Positions 35,423-44,519 of a stretch of 64,000 bases of DNA are shown here, piece by piece. Source of the stretch: Paenibacillaceae bacterium ZCTH02-B3 (GTDB taxonomy: Bacteria > Bacillota > Bacilli > Paenibacillales > Paenibacillaceae); NCBI GenBank assembly GCA_002159065.1, contig LZRV01000087.1:1-64000 (forward strand). Reading direction: 5' to 3'. Each line of letters starts with the position of its first letter. The first letter of the stretch is position 1. The notes beneath the pieces are model-generated. The model searched no databases. It saw nothing but the letters and a program-made list of their open reading frames with translations, and was not told where the DNA came from. The position numbers and the translations under genes were made by a program.

Positions 35423-37452
35423 ATGCTCACCACCCCGACGCTCTGCACTTCAACGTTCGGTTCCAGTTCGCTGTACGACAGCACCGGAATGTCCTGAAGG
35501 CTGCGCTCGATCAGGTTGCGCACGTGCATCCGGACGGCCGGAGAAGTCAGGACGATGGGCTGCTGGCCGGATTGCGCCATGCGGCTGGCATGTTCCGCCA
35601 CGAGCCGCTGGATCGTCTGCGCCGAAACGGGATCCAGCGCCAGGTAGCTGCCGTGTTCCGTCTGCTGGACCGCATCGGCGATTTTCTTTTCCGTGGACGG
35701 ACTCAGCGTGATCACCTTCACCGGGCCGCCCGATCCGGCGTACTGCTGCGTGATTTGCCTCGACAGCGACTGGCGGACGTATTCGGTGAGCACGTCCGGG
35801 TCCTTCGTCCACTTTCCGTAGTCGGCCAGGGTCTCGAAAATGGTCACCAGGTCGCGGATGGAGATTTTTTCTTTCAGCAGCTTGGCCAGGACTTTCTGAA
35901 TGTCGCCGATGGTCAGCGTGTTCGGCACCAGTTCCTCGACCAGCGTCGGATAATGTTCCTTGACGCTGTCGATCAGCGTCTTCGTCTCCTGGCGGCCGAG
36001 GAGCTCGTGCGCGTGCTTCTTGATCACTTCCGTCAAATGGGTGGCCACGACGGAAGGCGGATCCACCACGGTATAACCGGCCAGTTCCGCGCGTTCCCGC
36101 ATGGATTCGTCGATCCACAGGGCCGGAAGGCCGAAGGCCGGTTCGCGCGTTTCAATCCCGGTGATCGATTCGTCCTCGGTCCCGGGACTCATGGCCAGGT
36201 AATGCTGTAACAATAATTCGCCGCGCGCCACCGTATTTCCTTTAATTTTGATGACATATTCGTTCGGCTTGAGTTGAATGTTGTCGCGGATGCGGATGAC
36301 CGGGACGATCAGCCCGAGCTCAAGGGCGCACTGCCGCCGGATCATGATGATCCGGTCCAGAAGGTCCCCGCCCTGCTGGGTGTCCGCCAGCGGGATCAGG
36401 CCGTAGCCGAATTCGAATTCGATGGGATCGACCTGCAGCAGGCTGAGGACGCTCTCGGGACTTCGCACTTCCTCGATCTGCTTTTCCTCCACCATCTGTT
36501 CCTCGGCCTTTTTCTGCTTGTCCAGACCGCTTTGCATCTGGAAGCCGGCGAACGCCATGAGCGCCGCGAAGGGCAGCGTGGCGGCCAGGCCGATGGGCGT
36601 GGCGACGCCCAGCATGAAGATGGTCCCGGCGACAATGAACAGGAGCCGCGGATAGCGCAGCACCTGGGAGGCCATGTCCGTCGCGAGATTGTTCTTGGAC
36701 GCCGCGCGCGTGACGATGATGCCGGTGGCCGTGCTGAGCAGGAGCGCGGGAATTTCGCTGACCAGGCCGTCGCCGATGGTGAGCACGGTGTACTTGTGCA
36801 TCGATTCGGCGAAGCTCAGGCCGTCCCGGATCATCCCGACGGCGAAGCCGGCGATCAGGTTGATGAACACGATGATGATGGTGGCGATGGCGTCGCCCCG
36901 GACGAATTTGCTCGCGCCGTCCATCGCGCCGTAAAAATCGGCTTCCCGTTCGATGTCGGCGCGGCGTTCCATCGCCTGCTGTTCGTTGATGAGCCCGGCG
37001 TTGAGGTCCGCGTCGATGGCCATCTGCTTGCCGGGCATGGCGTCGAGGGTGAAGCGCGCCGCCACTTCCGCCACGCGCTCCGCGCCGCGGGTGATGACGA
37101 TGAACTGGACAATGGTCAGGATGAGAAAGACGATGAAACCGATGGCCGTGTCGCCTCGGGTGACAAAGGTCCCGAACGTCTCCACGACCTTGCCGGCTTC
37201 CCCTTCGGTCAGGATGAGCCGGGTGGTGGAGATGTTCAGCGCCAGCCTGTACAGCGTAAGCACCAGGAGGACCGTCGGAAACACGGAAAACTGCAGCACG
37301 TCCTCCGTGTTCATCGCCAGGAGCAGAACGAGCAGCGACAACGAAATGTTGATGATGAGCAGAAAGCTGAGCAGCTGGTGGGGAAGCGGCACGATCATCA
37401 TCAGCACGATGCCGATGACGCCGACCAGGATGAACAGGTCCCGGATTTTCAC
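35419..37452 (-). CDS. flhA: Flagellar type III export gate protein FlhA
   Basis: A 677-residue export gate protein with about eight N-terminal membrane helices and a large cytosolic domain (from about residue 320) that docks chaperone-substrate complexes. The FHIPEP family signature around RDGLSFAESMHKYTVLTIG and GDGLVSEIPALLLS is present. The C terminus ends in the conserved substrate-docking fold. It lies between flhB and flhF as in B. subtilis. Confidence 0.97.
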   Translation of the reverse strand: MKIRDLFILVGVIGIVLMMIVPLPHQLLSFLLIINISLSLLVLLLAMNTEDVLQFSVFPTVLLVLTLYRLALNISTTRLILTEGEAGKVVETFGTFVTRGDTAIGFIVFLILTIVQFIVITRGAERVAEVAARFTLDAMPGKQMAIDADLNAGLINEQQAMERRADIEREADFYGAMDGASKFVRGDAIATIIIVFINLIAGFAVGMIRDGLSFAESMHKYTVLTIGDGLVSEIPALLLSTATGIIVTRAASKNNLATDMASQVLRYPRLLFIVAGTIFMLGVATPIGLAATLPFAALMAFAGFQMQSGLDKQKKAEEQMVEEKQIEEVRSPESVLSLLQVDPIEFEFGYGLIPLADTQQGGDLLDRIIMIRRQCALELGLIVPVIRIRDNIQLKPNEYVIKIKGNTVARGELLLQHYLAMSPGTEDESITGIETREPAFGLPALWIDESMRERAELAGYTVVDPPSVVATHLTEVIKKHAHELLGRQETKTLIDSVKEHYPTLVEELVPNTLTIGDIQKVLAKLLKEKISIRDLVTIFETLADYGKWTKDPDVLTEYVRQSLSRQITQQYAGSGGPVKVITLSPSTEKKIADAVQQTEHGSYLALDPVSAQTIQRLVAEHASRMAQSGQQPIVLTSPAVRMHVRNLIERSLQDIPVLSYSELEPNVEVQSVGVVSI

Positions 37453-37557
37453 CGTCGCTTCCCTCCTTCCCGTTCCTCACGCGTTCGGTTCGTCAGGCGC
37501 AAGTTCCGCCGGGGTGCGGCCGCCGGACGGCAGCGCCGGAGCGGCCGCGGCCCGCCG

Positions 37558-38649
37558 TCAGGCCTGCCGTCTTCCCTTGAGCCGATAGACGTAGGCCAGC
37601 ACTTCCGCCACGGCATGATACAGATCGGCCGGGATCGTATCGCCGATTTCCGTCCTTTCGTACAGCGTTCTGGCGAGAGGGCGGTTCTCGACGATGACGA
37701 CGTCGTGGGCCCGCGCGATTTCGCGGATGCGGATCGCCAGATAGTCGGCGCCCTTGGCCACCACCTTCGGGGCTTCCATCGTCGCCCCGTCGTATCGCAA
37801 CGCCACCGCATAGTGGATCGGGTTGGTGATGACCACGTCCGCCTTCGGCACTTCCTGCATCATCCGCATGAGCGCGAAGCGCCGTTGCTTCTCCCGGATT
37901 CTGGCCTTGACCTTGGGATCGCCTTCCGCCTGCTTGTGCTCGTCCTTGATGTCCTGTTTGCTCATCCGCAGGCTTTTTTCATGTTCATAACGCCGATACG
38001 CGTAGTCGGCAAGGGACAGGATAAAGAGCAGCACGGCGACGAACAGGATGAGACGCGCCACCAGATCGGCGGTGTAGGCGAACATTTGCTGCACGGGCAC
38101 GTTCGCCAGCAGCAGAAACCGGTCCCGTTCCGCCCAGAGCAGGATGAAGACCACCAGGCCGACCACGGCCAGCTTGAGAACGCTTTTGACCAGTTCCACC
38201 ACGGAGCGCCAGCCGAAGAGGTTGCGAAATCCCGTAATCGGATTGAGCCGGTTCAGATTCGGCTTGAGCATCACCGGCGTGAACAACAGGCCGAACTGGA
38301 AGTAGGCGGCGGCCACGGCCATGACAAGGGCCACCGCGAAGATCGGCCCGAGCAGCCAGGCCAGCTGCACGACGTATGCGGTGAAAAACTGGAACACGTT
38401 GCCCGGCGTGATTTCCATCGTCAGGTTGTGTTCCAGAATCCCGCCGAACAGGCCGAACAGGCGGTTCCCGAACCAGGAACCCAGGACCAGCAGGCACAGC
38501 AGCGTGCCCAGCAGCACCATGGCCGAGGGCACCTCCGCGCTTTGCGGAACCTGACCTCTTTTGCGGGCCTCCTGGCGTCTTTTCGGCGTTGCCTTTTCCG
38601 TTTTTTCCCCCGCGAAGAGCTGCAGGTTCATCGGCAGCGGGCGGCGCAC
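37558..38649 (-). CDS. flhB: Flagellar export switch protein FlhB with NPIH motif
   Basis: Export gate protein of 363 residues with four membrane helices and a cytosolic C domain; its self-cleavage switches export from hook to filament proteins. The N terminus shows the family motif [21 protein letters not shown]. The cleavage site normally NPTH reads NPIH here, coded at 37813-37824 (AAC CCG ATC CAC); Asn and Pro, which flank the cut, are kept. The GTG at 38649 is preferred with GGAGG seven bases upstream. It overlaps no neighbour once this start is used. Confidence 0.95.
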   Translation of the reverse strand: MRRPLPMNLQLFAGEKTEKATPKRRQEARKRGQVPQSAEVPSAMVLLGTLLCLLVLGSWFGNRLFGLFGGILEHNLTMEITPGNVFQFFTAYVVQLAWLLGPIFAVALVMAVAAAYFQFGLLFTPVMLKPNLNRLNPITGFRNLFGWRSVVELVKSVLKLAVVGLVVFILLWAERDRFLLLANVPVQQMFAYTADLVARLILFVAVLLFILSLADYAYRRYEHEKSLRMSKQDIKDEHKQAEGDPKVKARIREKQRRFALMRMMQEVPKADVVITNPIHYAVALRYDGATMEAPKVVAKGADYLAIRIREIARAHDVVIVENRPLARTLYERTEIGDTIPADLYHAVAEVLAYVYRLKGRRQA

Positions 38650-38680
38650 GGGATTGCCTCCCTTCCGGGCGCGCGGACGA

Positions 38681-39460
38681 TCACGAACCGGCAATGGCCA
38701 GCCATTCCCTGAGCGCGCCGAACATCCGGTCGAAAATCATTCGCAGCAAAACGCCCAGCCCGGGCATCATGAGCATCAGGACGATCAGGCCGACGAGAAT
38801 TTTCAGCGGAATGCCCAGGACGAAAACGTTGAATTGCGGAGCGGTTCGGGCGAGCAGCCCCGTGGCGACGTCGGACAGAAACACCGCCACCATCACCGGC
38901 GCCGCGATTTGCAAAGCCATCAGAAAGGTGCGGGAAAACGTCTCCGTCAAAAATTGCGTCAGGGCTCCCCCGTAAATGTTCTGAAAAAAGTTGTTTTCCA
39001 GGGGAAGCCACCGGTAACTGTCCATGACGGCGCCGAGCAGGTAATGGTGCCCGTCGATGGACAGAAACACCAGGATCGCCACCATGAACTTGAGGTTGCC
39101 GACCACCGGGCTTGCAACGCCGGTCAGGGGGTCGATGATGTTGGCCAGGCCGAAGCCCTTTTGCAAATCGACAAAGCCCCCCGATATTTGCACGACGGCG
39201 AAAAACAGATAGGCGACGAAACCGAGCCACAGGCCCGCCAGCACTTCCCGGATCACCAGCAGAATATACCGGTTGTCCGTCACGACCTCCGTATCCGTCC
39301 CGAGCGTCAGAAAGACGAGCAGCGACACGAAAAAAGCGAGCCCGATCTTGAACATGGCCGGGACGTTCCGTGAGCTGAACACCGGAGCGGCAACAAAAAA
39401 CGAGGAAATCCGACAAAGAACAAGCAAAAAAGCGGGCCATGCCTGCAGAATCGCGTTCAT
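38681..39460 (-). CDS. fliR: Flagellar export gate protein FliR
   Basis: A 259-residue membrane protein with about six hydrophobic segments, one of the core FliPQR gate components. The N-terminal [21 protein letters not shown] pattern and the [17 protein letters not shown] stretch fit the family. It starts seven bases after fliQ. Confidence 0.94.
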   Translation of the reverse strand: MNAILQAWPAFLLVLCRISSFFVAAPVFSSRNVPAMFKIGLAFFVSLLVFLTLGTDTEVVTDNRYILLVIREVLAGLWLGFVAYLFFAVVQISGGFVDLQKGFGLANIIDPLTGVASPVVGNLKFMVAILVFLSIDGHHYLLGAVMDSYRWLPLENNFFQNIYGGALTQFLTETFSRTFLMALQIAAPVMVAVFLSDVATGLLARTAPQFNVFVLGIPLKILVGLIVLMLMMPGLGVLLRMIFDRMFGALREWLAIAGS

Positions 39461-39467
39461 GACACCC

Positions 39468-39737
39468 TCAGCCTATGTAATCCGCCAGATTTCCGAGAAG
39501 CCTCGCCGTGAAGTCGACCATCACGCTCAGGATCCACGGCCCGAACAGGAGCAGGGCGACGAACACGGCGAAGATCTTGGGGATGAACACCAGGGTTTGC
39601 TCCTGGATATGGGTGGTCGCCTGCAGGATGCTGACCGTCAGGCCGACGATCAGGGCCAATCCCAGAAGCGGCGCCGTAACCTTCAGTACGGTGAACAGCG
39701 CTTCCCCGGCCAATCCGATGACAAATTCCGCGCTCAT
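39468..39737 (-). CDS. fliQ: Flagellar export gate protein FliQ
   Basis: An 89-residue protein with two membrane helices joined by the conserved QATTHIQEQTLVFIPK loop. Length and pattern are normal. It lies between fliP and fliR, the other two parts of the FliPQR complex. Confidence 0.95.
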   Translation of the reverse strand: MSAEFVIGLAGEALFTVLKVTAPLLGLALIVGLTVSILQATTHIQEQTLVFIPKIFAVFVALLLFGPWILSVMVDFTARLLGNLADYIG

Positions 39738-39760
39738 CGCTCACCCTCCGGCTTCGGACA

Positions 39761-40513
39761 TCAGGGCTGAAAACTGGCCAGCAGCGATTTGACGACCAGA
39801 TACCAGCCATCCACCAGCACGAACAGCAAAATTTTGAACGGCAGCGAAATCATGACCGGCGGCAGCATCAGCATGCCCATGGCCATCAGGGTGCTGGCGA
39901 CCACCATGTCGATGACGAGAAACGGCACGAAGATCATGAATCCCATCTGGAAGGCCGTCTTGATTTCGCTCAGGGCAAAGGAAGGAATGAGCACCGTCAG
40001 CGGGATGTCCTCGTAGGTGGCCGGCTTCTCCGCCTTGGCGTAATTGAGGAACAGAAGCAGGTCTTTCTCCCGCGTGTGTTTGTACATGAATTCCTTCATC
40101 GGCACGGCGGCCCTTTCAAAGGCTTCGGTCTGGCCGATCTCGCCCCTGAGGTACGGCTGCACCGCTTGCTCGTTGACTTTGGACAGCGTCGGCGCCATGA
40201 TGAACAGCGTCAGGAACAGAGCCATTCCTATGAGCACCTGCGTCGGCGGCGTCTGTTGTGTGCCGAGGGAAGTCCGCACGAAACCGAGGACGATGACGAT
40301 GCGCGTAAAACTGGTCATGAGCACCAGGATCGCCGGCGCCAGGCTGAGCACGGTGATGATCAGCAGGAGGGTCAGCGCGGAAGCGCCCACCGGTTCGGCG
40401 TCGGTGCCGATGGTGATGCTCACGATATCCTCGGCCGCCGCGCTTTTCCCCGTCCAGACGAGACCGGCGAGGGAAAGCGCGAAGCCGGCCGCCCATTTTC
40501 GCAATCGCTTCAT
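39761..40513 (-). CDS. fliP: Flagellar export gate protein FliP
   Basis: A 250-residue membrane protein with an N-terminal signal sequence ending near AAAED, then four membrane helices. Family motifs are clear: FTRIVIVLGFVRTSLGTQQTPP in two adjoining segments and the C-terminal LPPVMISLPFKILLFVLVDGW region. It overlaps the end of fliO by four bases. With FliQ and FliR it forms the export channel. Confidence 0.96.
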   Translation of the reverse strand: MKRLRKWAAGFALSLAGLVWTGKSAAAEDIVSITIGTDAEPVGASALTLLLIITVLSLAPAILVLMTSFTRIVIVLGFVRTSLGTQQTPPTQVLIGMALFLTLFIMAPTLSKVNEQAVQPYLRGEIGQTEAFERAAVPMKEFMYKHTREKDLLLFLNYAKAEKPATYEDIPLTVLIPSFALSEIKTAFQMGFMIFVPFLVIDMVVASTLMAMGMLMLPPVMISLPFKILLFVLVDGWYLVVKSLLASFQP

Positions 40514-41052
40514 GGCCTGTCCATCCGATCATCCTTGGAATGATCCTGGAGCAGCTGTTCCACGCGGGCTCTGCGCTCCGTAAGTTCGCGCAGCCGGCGC
40601 TGAAGGGACTGCTCGAAGGTCTCGCCGGAGACTTGTCCGTCCATCCGCCGCACCGGGTCCGAAGGTTGACCCGCGGATCGGCGAAGGAACCTTTCCGCCC
40701 ATGCGGGCAGCCGGACCGGGCGGGAAGCGTCGGCTTCGTCCAGCGATTCCAGCAAGGCGGCGACCTCCCCGGGATCGCGGATCGCTTCGATCAGCGTCAC
40801 GTCGTCGCCGACTCCGAGCACATAGATGCGGCCGTTCCATTCCACCGCCTGGATCGATTTGTTCGTCCCCAGCGCCATGCCGCCCAGATGCCGCATGGAC
40901 CGGCTGGCCCAGAATCCGCGTCCCCTCCTGGCCAGAAGCCTTAGCAGCCACAACATGGCCGCAACGACCACGACAAGGACGAAGATGACCCAAAGCACTT
41001 CCCAGGCGAAGCTCGGGTACGCCTCTTCCGCAGCTACCGGGAGAGCGGGCAT
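40510..41052 (-). CDS. fliO: Flagellar biosynthesis protein FliO (FliZ in Bacillus)
   Basis: A 180-residue protein with one membrane helix (about residues 17-40) and a cytosolic tail. FliO scaffolds assembly of FliP. The helix is followed by a basic stretch and the conserved GGMALGTNKSIQAVEWNGRIY pattern of the family. The C-terminal part is a charged coiled coil (RLRELTERRARVEQLL). The ATG at 41052 has GGAG eight bases upstream; earlier in-frame codons are not conserved. Confidence 0.88.
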   Translation of the reverse strand: MPALPVAAEEAYPSFAWEVLWVIFVLVVVVAAMLWLLRLLARRGRGFWASRSMRHLGGMALGTNKSIQAVEWNGRIYVLGVGDDVTLIEAIRDPGEVAALLESLDEADASRPVRLPAWAERFLRRSAGQPSDPVRRMDGQVSGETFEQSLQRRLRELTERRARVEQLLQDHSKDDRMDRP

Positions 41053-41071
41053 GGTCCGTTCTCCTTCGCCG

Positions 41072-41434
41072 TCAGCCAATGGTCTTCTTGATCGCTTCAA
41101 TCACGCGATCCGCCTGGAACGGCTTGACGATGAAATCCTTGGCTCCGGCCTGGATGGCATCGATGACCATCGCCTGCTGGCCCATGGCGGAGCACATGAT
41201 CACCTTGGCGTTGGCGTCCACCTTGCGGATTTCCTTGAGGGCGGTGATCCCGTCCATCTCCGGCATCGTGATGTCCATGGTCACGAGATCGGGTTGAAGT
41301 TCCTTGTACCGCTCGATCGCCTGGATGCCGTCCTGGGCTTCCCCGACGACTTCGTAGCCGTTTTTGGTGAGAATGTCACGAATCATCATGCGCATGAAAG
41401 CCGCGTCATCGACGATGAGAATGCGTTTCCCCAT
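41072..41434 (-). CDS. cheY: Chemotaxis response regulator CheY
   Basis: A 120-residue single-domain receiver that binds the motor switch when phosphorylated. The acidic pocket (VDDAAF), phosphorylated Asp54 in TMDITMPEMDG, the CSAMGQQ switch residue segment and the Lys in IVKPF are all present. It lies between fliY and fliO, the B. subtilis position. Confidence 0.97.
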   Translation of the reverse strand: MGKRILIVDDAAFMRMMIRDILTKNGYEVVGEAQDGIQAIERYKELQPDLVTMDITMPEMDGITALKEIRKVDANAKVIMCSAMGQQAMVIDAIQAGAKDFIVKPFQADRVIEAIKKTIG

Positions 41435-41477
41435 GTGCGGTCTCCCCCCAACGGATCTGGTTCGTGATCTTTATGGC

Positions 41478-42704
41478 CTAGATTTTCTGGATGCGGTCCC
41501 ATTGGCTGATGATATCGGTGACGCGGACACCGAAGTTTTCGTCAATGACCACCACTTCACCCTTGGCGATCAGCTTGTTGTTGACCAGGATGTCCACGGG
41601 TTCGCCGGCCAGCTTGTCAAGTTCGATGACGGACCCCTGCGACAGCTCCAGGATCTCCTTGATCTGCTTGTGCGTCCTTCCGAGTTCGACGGTGACCTTC
41701 AAGGGAATGTCCAAAAGCAGATCCAGGTTGGTCTGTTCGGCCTGCGGATAGCCCCCGCCGCCGATGCTGCCGAACTGCACCGGCTGGACGCTGACGTTCC
41801 GGGTCATGGCGCCGTACGTATGAGGCTGTCCGGCCGGCGGTCCTTCCATCGGTCCGCCCGCCGGGCCTCCCGGCGGCCCGCCCGCGGGCCCTCCGGCCTG
41901 TCCGCCGTACGCCGCCCCGGACATGACGGGTTCCGGCCGGGATGCGCCCGCCGCGGCCGGTGCCGGCGGCGGGGACGAAACTCCCGCGGCGGCCGGCGCA
42001 GGTTCCGGCTGCGATTGCGTCGAGCCCATCAGCGAAGCCACCAGTTCCTTGGCGAACGGAATCGTCTGCAGCTGCATGATGGTGGAATCGACGAGATCTT
42101 CGATGGTCAACCGGAACGAGATCTTGATCAGGATGTCCCCTTCGGGGATGCTGGACAGTCCGATGCCCTTGGGCGCGTCCATGATGACGATGCCCGGCGG
42201 CGAGATGTTGACCAGCCGGTTGAAGATCGTGGACATGGACGTGGCGGCGGAGCCCATCATCTGGTTCATCGCTTCCTGGACGGCGCTGATGTGGATTTCG
42301 TTCAGCTCCGTGTCCTTCGGGTGGCCGTCCCCGCCCAGCATGAGGTCCGCGATGACCGCCGCGTCCGAGGTGCGGATGATCAGCGCGTTTACGCCCTCGA
42401 AACCCTCCAGATAGCTGACGTGCACCGCCACGTGGGGTTTCGGAAACTCATCCTCCAGCTTGTTCCGGTGGATGAGGGACACGTGCGGCGTGGTGATTTC
42501 CACCTTTTTCCCCAGCAGGGTCGAAAGCGCGGTGGCCGCGCTGCCAAACGTGATATTTCCGATCTCGCCAAGGGCGTCCTGTTCCAGCGGCGTAAGCACG
42601 TCGTAGATATCCGTGATTTCCTTGCCTTCCTCGCTGTCATCCGCGGAGTTCTGACGCAAAAGCGCGTCGATTTCCTCCTGCGACAGATAGTCCTTACCCG
42701 TCAT
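41478..42704 (-). CDS. fliY: Flagellar switch protein and CheY-P phosphatase FliY
   Basis: A 408-residue fusion protein at the motor. The N-terminal CheY-binding motif (LSQEEIDALLRQ) is followed by a CheC-like phosphatase domain with two active-site motifs (EIGNITFGSAATAL and EAMNQMMGSAATSM). A Gly/Pro/Ala repeat linker (about residues 230-300) comes next, then a FliN-like switch domain with LLLDIPLKVTVELGRT. The start has GGAGG six bases upstream and lies 11 bases inside fliM. Compared with B. subtilis FliY (378), the extra length is in the linker. Confidence 0.95.
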   Translation of the reverse strand: MTGKDYLSQEEIDALLRQNSADDSEEGKEITDIYDVLTPLEQDALGEIGNITFGSAATALSTLLGKKVEITTPHVSLIHRNKLEDEFPKPHVAVHVSYLEGFEGVNALIIRTSDAAVIADLMLGGDGHPKDTELNEIHISAVQEAMNQMMGSAATSMSTIFNRLVNISPPGIVIMDAPKGIGLSSIPEGDILIKISFRLTIEDLVDSTIMQLQTIPFAKELVASLMGSTQSQPEPAPAAAGVSSPPPAPAAAGASRPEPVMSGAAYGGQAGGPAGGPPGGPAGGPMEGPPAGQPHTYGAMTRNVSVQPVQFGSIGGGGYPQAEQTNLDLLLDIPLKVTVELGRTHKQIKEILELSQGSVIELDKLAGEPVDILVNNKLIAKGEVVVIDENFGVRVTDIISQWDRIQKI

Positions 42705-43698
42705 CGTCTTCCTCCTCCACATCCTCGGTTACGATCTCGTCGATCTGGACGGCCATGCGGTCACGTACCGTTCCCGGACTGCCCAGATATTTCACCCTTT
42801 CTCCCACCCTGATGTTGAGCTTCTCGCCGACGGTCTTGTCCAGCGCGATCACGTCGCCGACCGAGAGGTTGAGAAATTCCTGCACGGTGATCCAGGAAGT
42901 GCCCAGCTCCACCACGATCGGCAGTTTCGCCTTGGTGACGCGCTGCTCCAGCATCTCCACTTCTTCCGGAGCCCGCGATTTTTTCTGCGATACGAACCAG
43001 TGGTGCACCGACAGCTTCGGCATGATCGGTTCGATCACCACATGCGGGATACAGAGGTTGATCATGCCCGTGGTGTCGCCGATTTTCGTGCTCATCGAGA
43101 TGAGCGCGATGGTTTCGTTCGGCGAAACGATCTGCATGAACTGCGGATTCGTTTCCAGCGTTTCGAGCCGGATGGTCAGATCGATCACCGTTTTCCAGGC
43201 TTCCTGCAGCGACGCCAGCGCGCGGCCGAACATGCGCTCCAGGATGATGGTTTCGATCTCCGTCAGCGAAGTGATCTTGGCGGGCGCGACGCCCATCCCG
43301 CCGAGCAGGCGGTCAAGCATGGCAAAGGCGACGTTGGGGTGCACTTCCAGCACCATGCGGCCTTCGAGCGGTTCCGCCTCGAAGATGTTCAGAATCGTCA
43401 TCTTCGGGATGGAACGGATGAATTCGTCGTAAGGCAGCTGTTCCACCTGCACGACGTTGATCTGCACGAACGTTCTCAGCTGCGCCGAGAAGTACGTGGT
43501 CAGGTAGCGCGCGAAGTTTTCGTGGATGCGGGTCAGGCTGCGCAGGTGGTCCTTGGAAAACCGGACGGCGCGCTTGAAATCGTACACGCGGATTTTCCGC
43601 TGCTGCTCTTCCCGCTTCAGTTCTTCCGCATCCATTTCGCCGGACGACAGCGCGGCCAGGAGCGCGTCTATCTCGCTCTGCGAAAGAACGTCCACCAC
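42694..43698 (-). CDS. fliM: Flagellar motor switch protein FliM
   Basis: A 334-residue C-ring protein. The N-terminal CheY-P-binding peptide LSQSEIDALLAAL is intact; the middle domain and the FliN-like C-terminal domain (LPIVVELGTSWITVQEFL) follow. An acidic tail (VEEEDDDG) closes the protein. It starts 39 bases after fliL and overlaps fliY. Confidence 0.96.
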   Translation of the reverse strand: MVDVLSQSEIDALLAALSSGEMDAEELKREEQQRKIRVYDFKRAVRFSKDHLRSLTRIHENFARYLTTYFSAQLRTFVQINVVQVEQLPYDEFIRSIPKMTILNIFEAEPLEGRMVLEVHPNVAFAMLDRLLGGMGVAPAKITSLTEIETIILERMFGRALASLQEAWKTVIDLTIRLETLETNPQFMQIVSPNETIALISMSTKIGDTTGMINLCIPHVVIEPIMPKLSVHHWFVSQKKSRAPEEVEMLEQRVTKAKLPIVVELGTSWITVQEFLNLSVGDVIALDKTVGEKLNIRVGERVKYLGSPGTVRDRMAVQIDEIVTEDVEEEDDDG

Positions 43699-43737
43699 TT
43701 GGCGTTCCCCCCTTCCGATGACGTGCCGGCCGGACCG

Positions 43738-44202
43738 TCAGATCGGCGTCATGATGAAGTTCGTGATTTCCACCTTCGTCAGTTTGCCGTTGGCGATCGA
43801 CGCCAGCACCGGGTTGATGGCGTTGATGAGCTCGGAAATCAATTTGTCCTTGCCCTCCACGCTCGACAGCTCCTCGGGACTCATCCTCCAGAGCGCCTTG
43901 TTGACGATGGGCCGGATTTCCACGTCCTTGATCTTGTCGAACGCTTCCCGGGTTTTCGCGCTGTCCAGCCGGAACGACAGGTCGATGACGACGACATAGC
44001 CGGGATCGGCGATGTTCGTGCGAATATTGGTCAATTCGGATGTGACCGCGAGCAATTCGTTCGCCGACAGCGGTTCGGGCTGGTCCGGCGCTCCTTCCCT
44101 GGGGGCGAAAAGGCCGCTCTGGTTCCCGAGGATGACGACGACGACGGCGATCAGCGAGATGGCCAACAGCAGCGAAACCAGCCAAGGCCACGTTCGTTTC
44201 AT
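43738..44202 (-). CDS. fliL: Flagellar basal body-associated protein FliL
   Basis: A 154-residue protein with one N-terminal membrane helix (about residues 8-26) and an extracytoplasmic domain near the stators. The domain has the usual VVIDLSFRLDSAKTRE strand and ends VEITNFIMTPI, a typical FliL end. It overlaps flbD by four bases and precedes fliM. Confidence 0.92.
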   Translation of the reverse strand: MKRTWPWLVSLLLAISLIAVVVVILGNQSGLFAPREGAPDQPEPLSANELLAVTSELTNIRTNIADPGYVVVIDLSFRLDSAKTREAFDKIKDVEIRPIVNKALWRMSPEELSSVEGKDKLISELINAINPVLASIANGKLTKVEITNFIMTPI

Positions 44203-44441
44203 GACATTGCTCCTTCCTTGTCGGCATCATCCGGAGGATACGGCGCCGCCGCCGCTCCGTGGAGTCCGACAGAACGCAAATATTGCTGAATGGATCGAAT
44301 CACATCCGAAGCGCTTTCGGTGACGATGTATTTTTTTCCGTTGACCAGCGTGATGAGCGTATCCGGCGTTTCTTCCACCGTCTCGATCATCAGCGCGTTC
44401 AGATGGAAGCGGGTCCCGTTGAGACGGGTGACCTGGATCAT
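44199..44441 (-). CDS. flbD: FlbD-family flagellar protein
   Basis: An 80-residue protein (YlzI in B. subtilis) that begins MIQVTRLNGTRFHLNALMIE, the conserved family opening, and includes TLVNGKKYIVTES. A short Ala/Pro-rich tail follows. Its role is unclear although it is nearly always next to hook genes. GGAGG lies seven bases before the ATG. It overlaps fliL by four bases. Confidence 0.92.
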   Translation of the reverse strand: MIQVTRLNGTRFHLNALMIETVEETPDTLITLVNGKKYIVTESASDVIRSIQQYLRSVGLHGAAAAPYPPDDADKEGAMS

Positions 44442-44463
44442 GGGGATCCCTCCCGCACCGCCC

Positions 44464-44486
44464 GGGGAGGAGGAACCCTCCTCCCC
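44464..44486. other. Strong hairpin between flgE and flbD
   Basis: GGGGAGGAGG and CCTCCTCCCC form a perfect 10-bp stem with a 3-base loop. There is no U-tract in either direction, so it is not a normal terminator. It could protect the hook-gene mRNA end or mark an RNA processing site. Confidence 0.6.
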
Positions 44487-44519
44487 CGCGGTCTGACGGA
44501 TGGCTGCGCTACTTACTCA

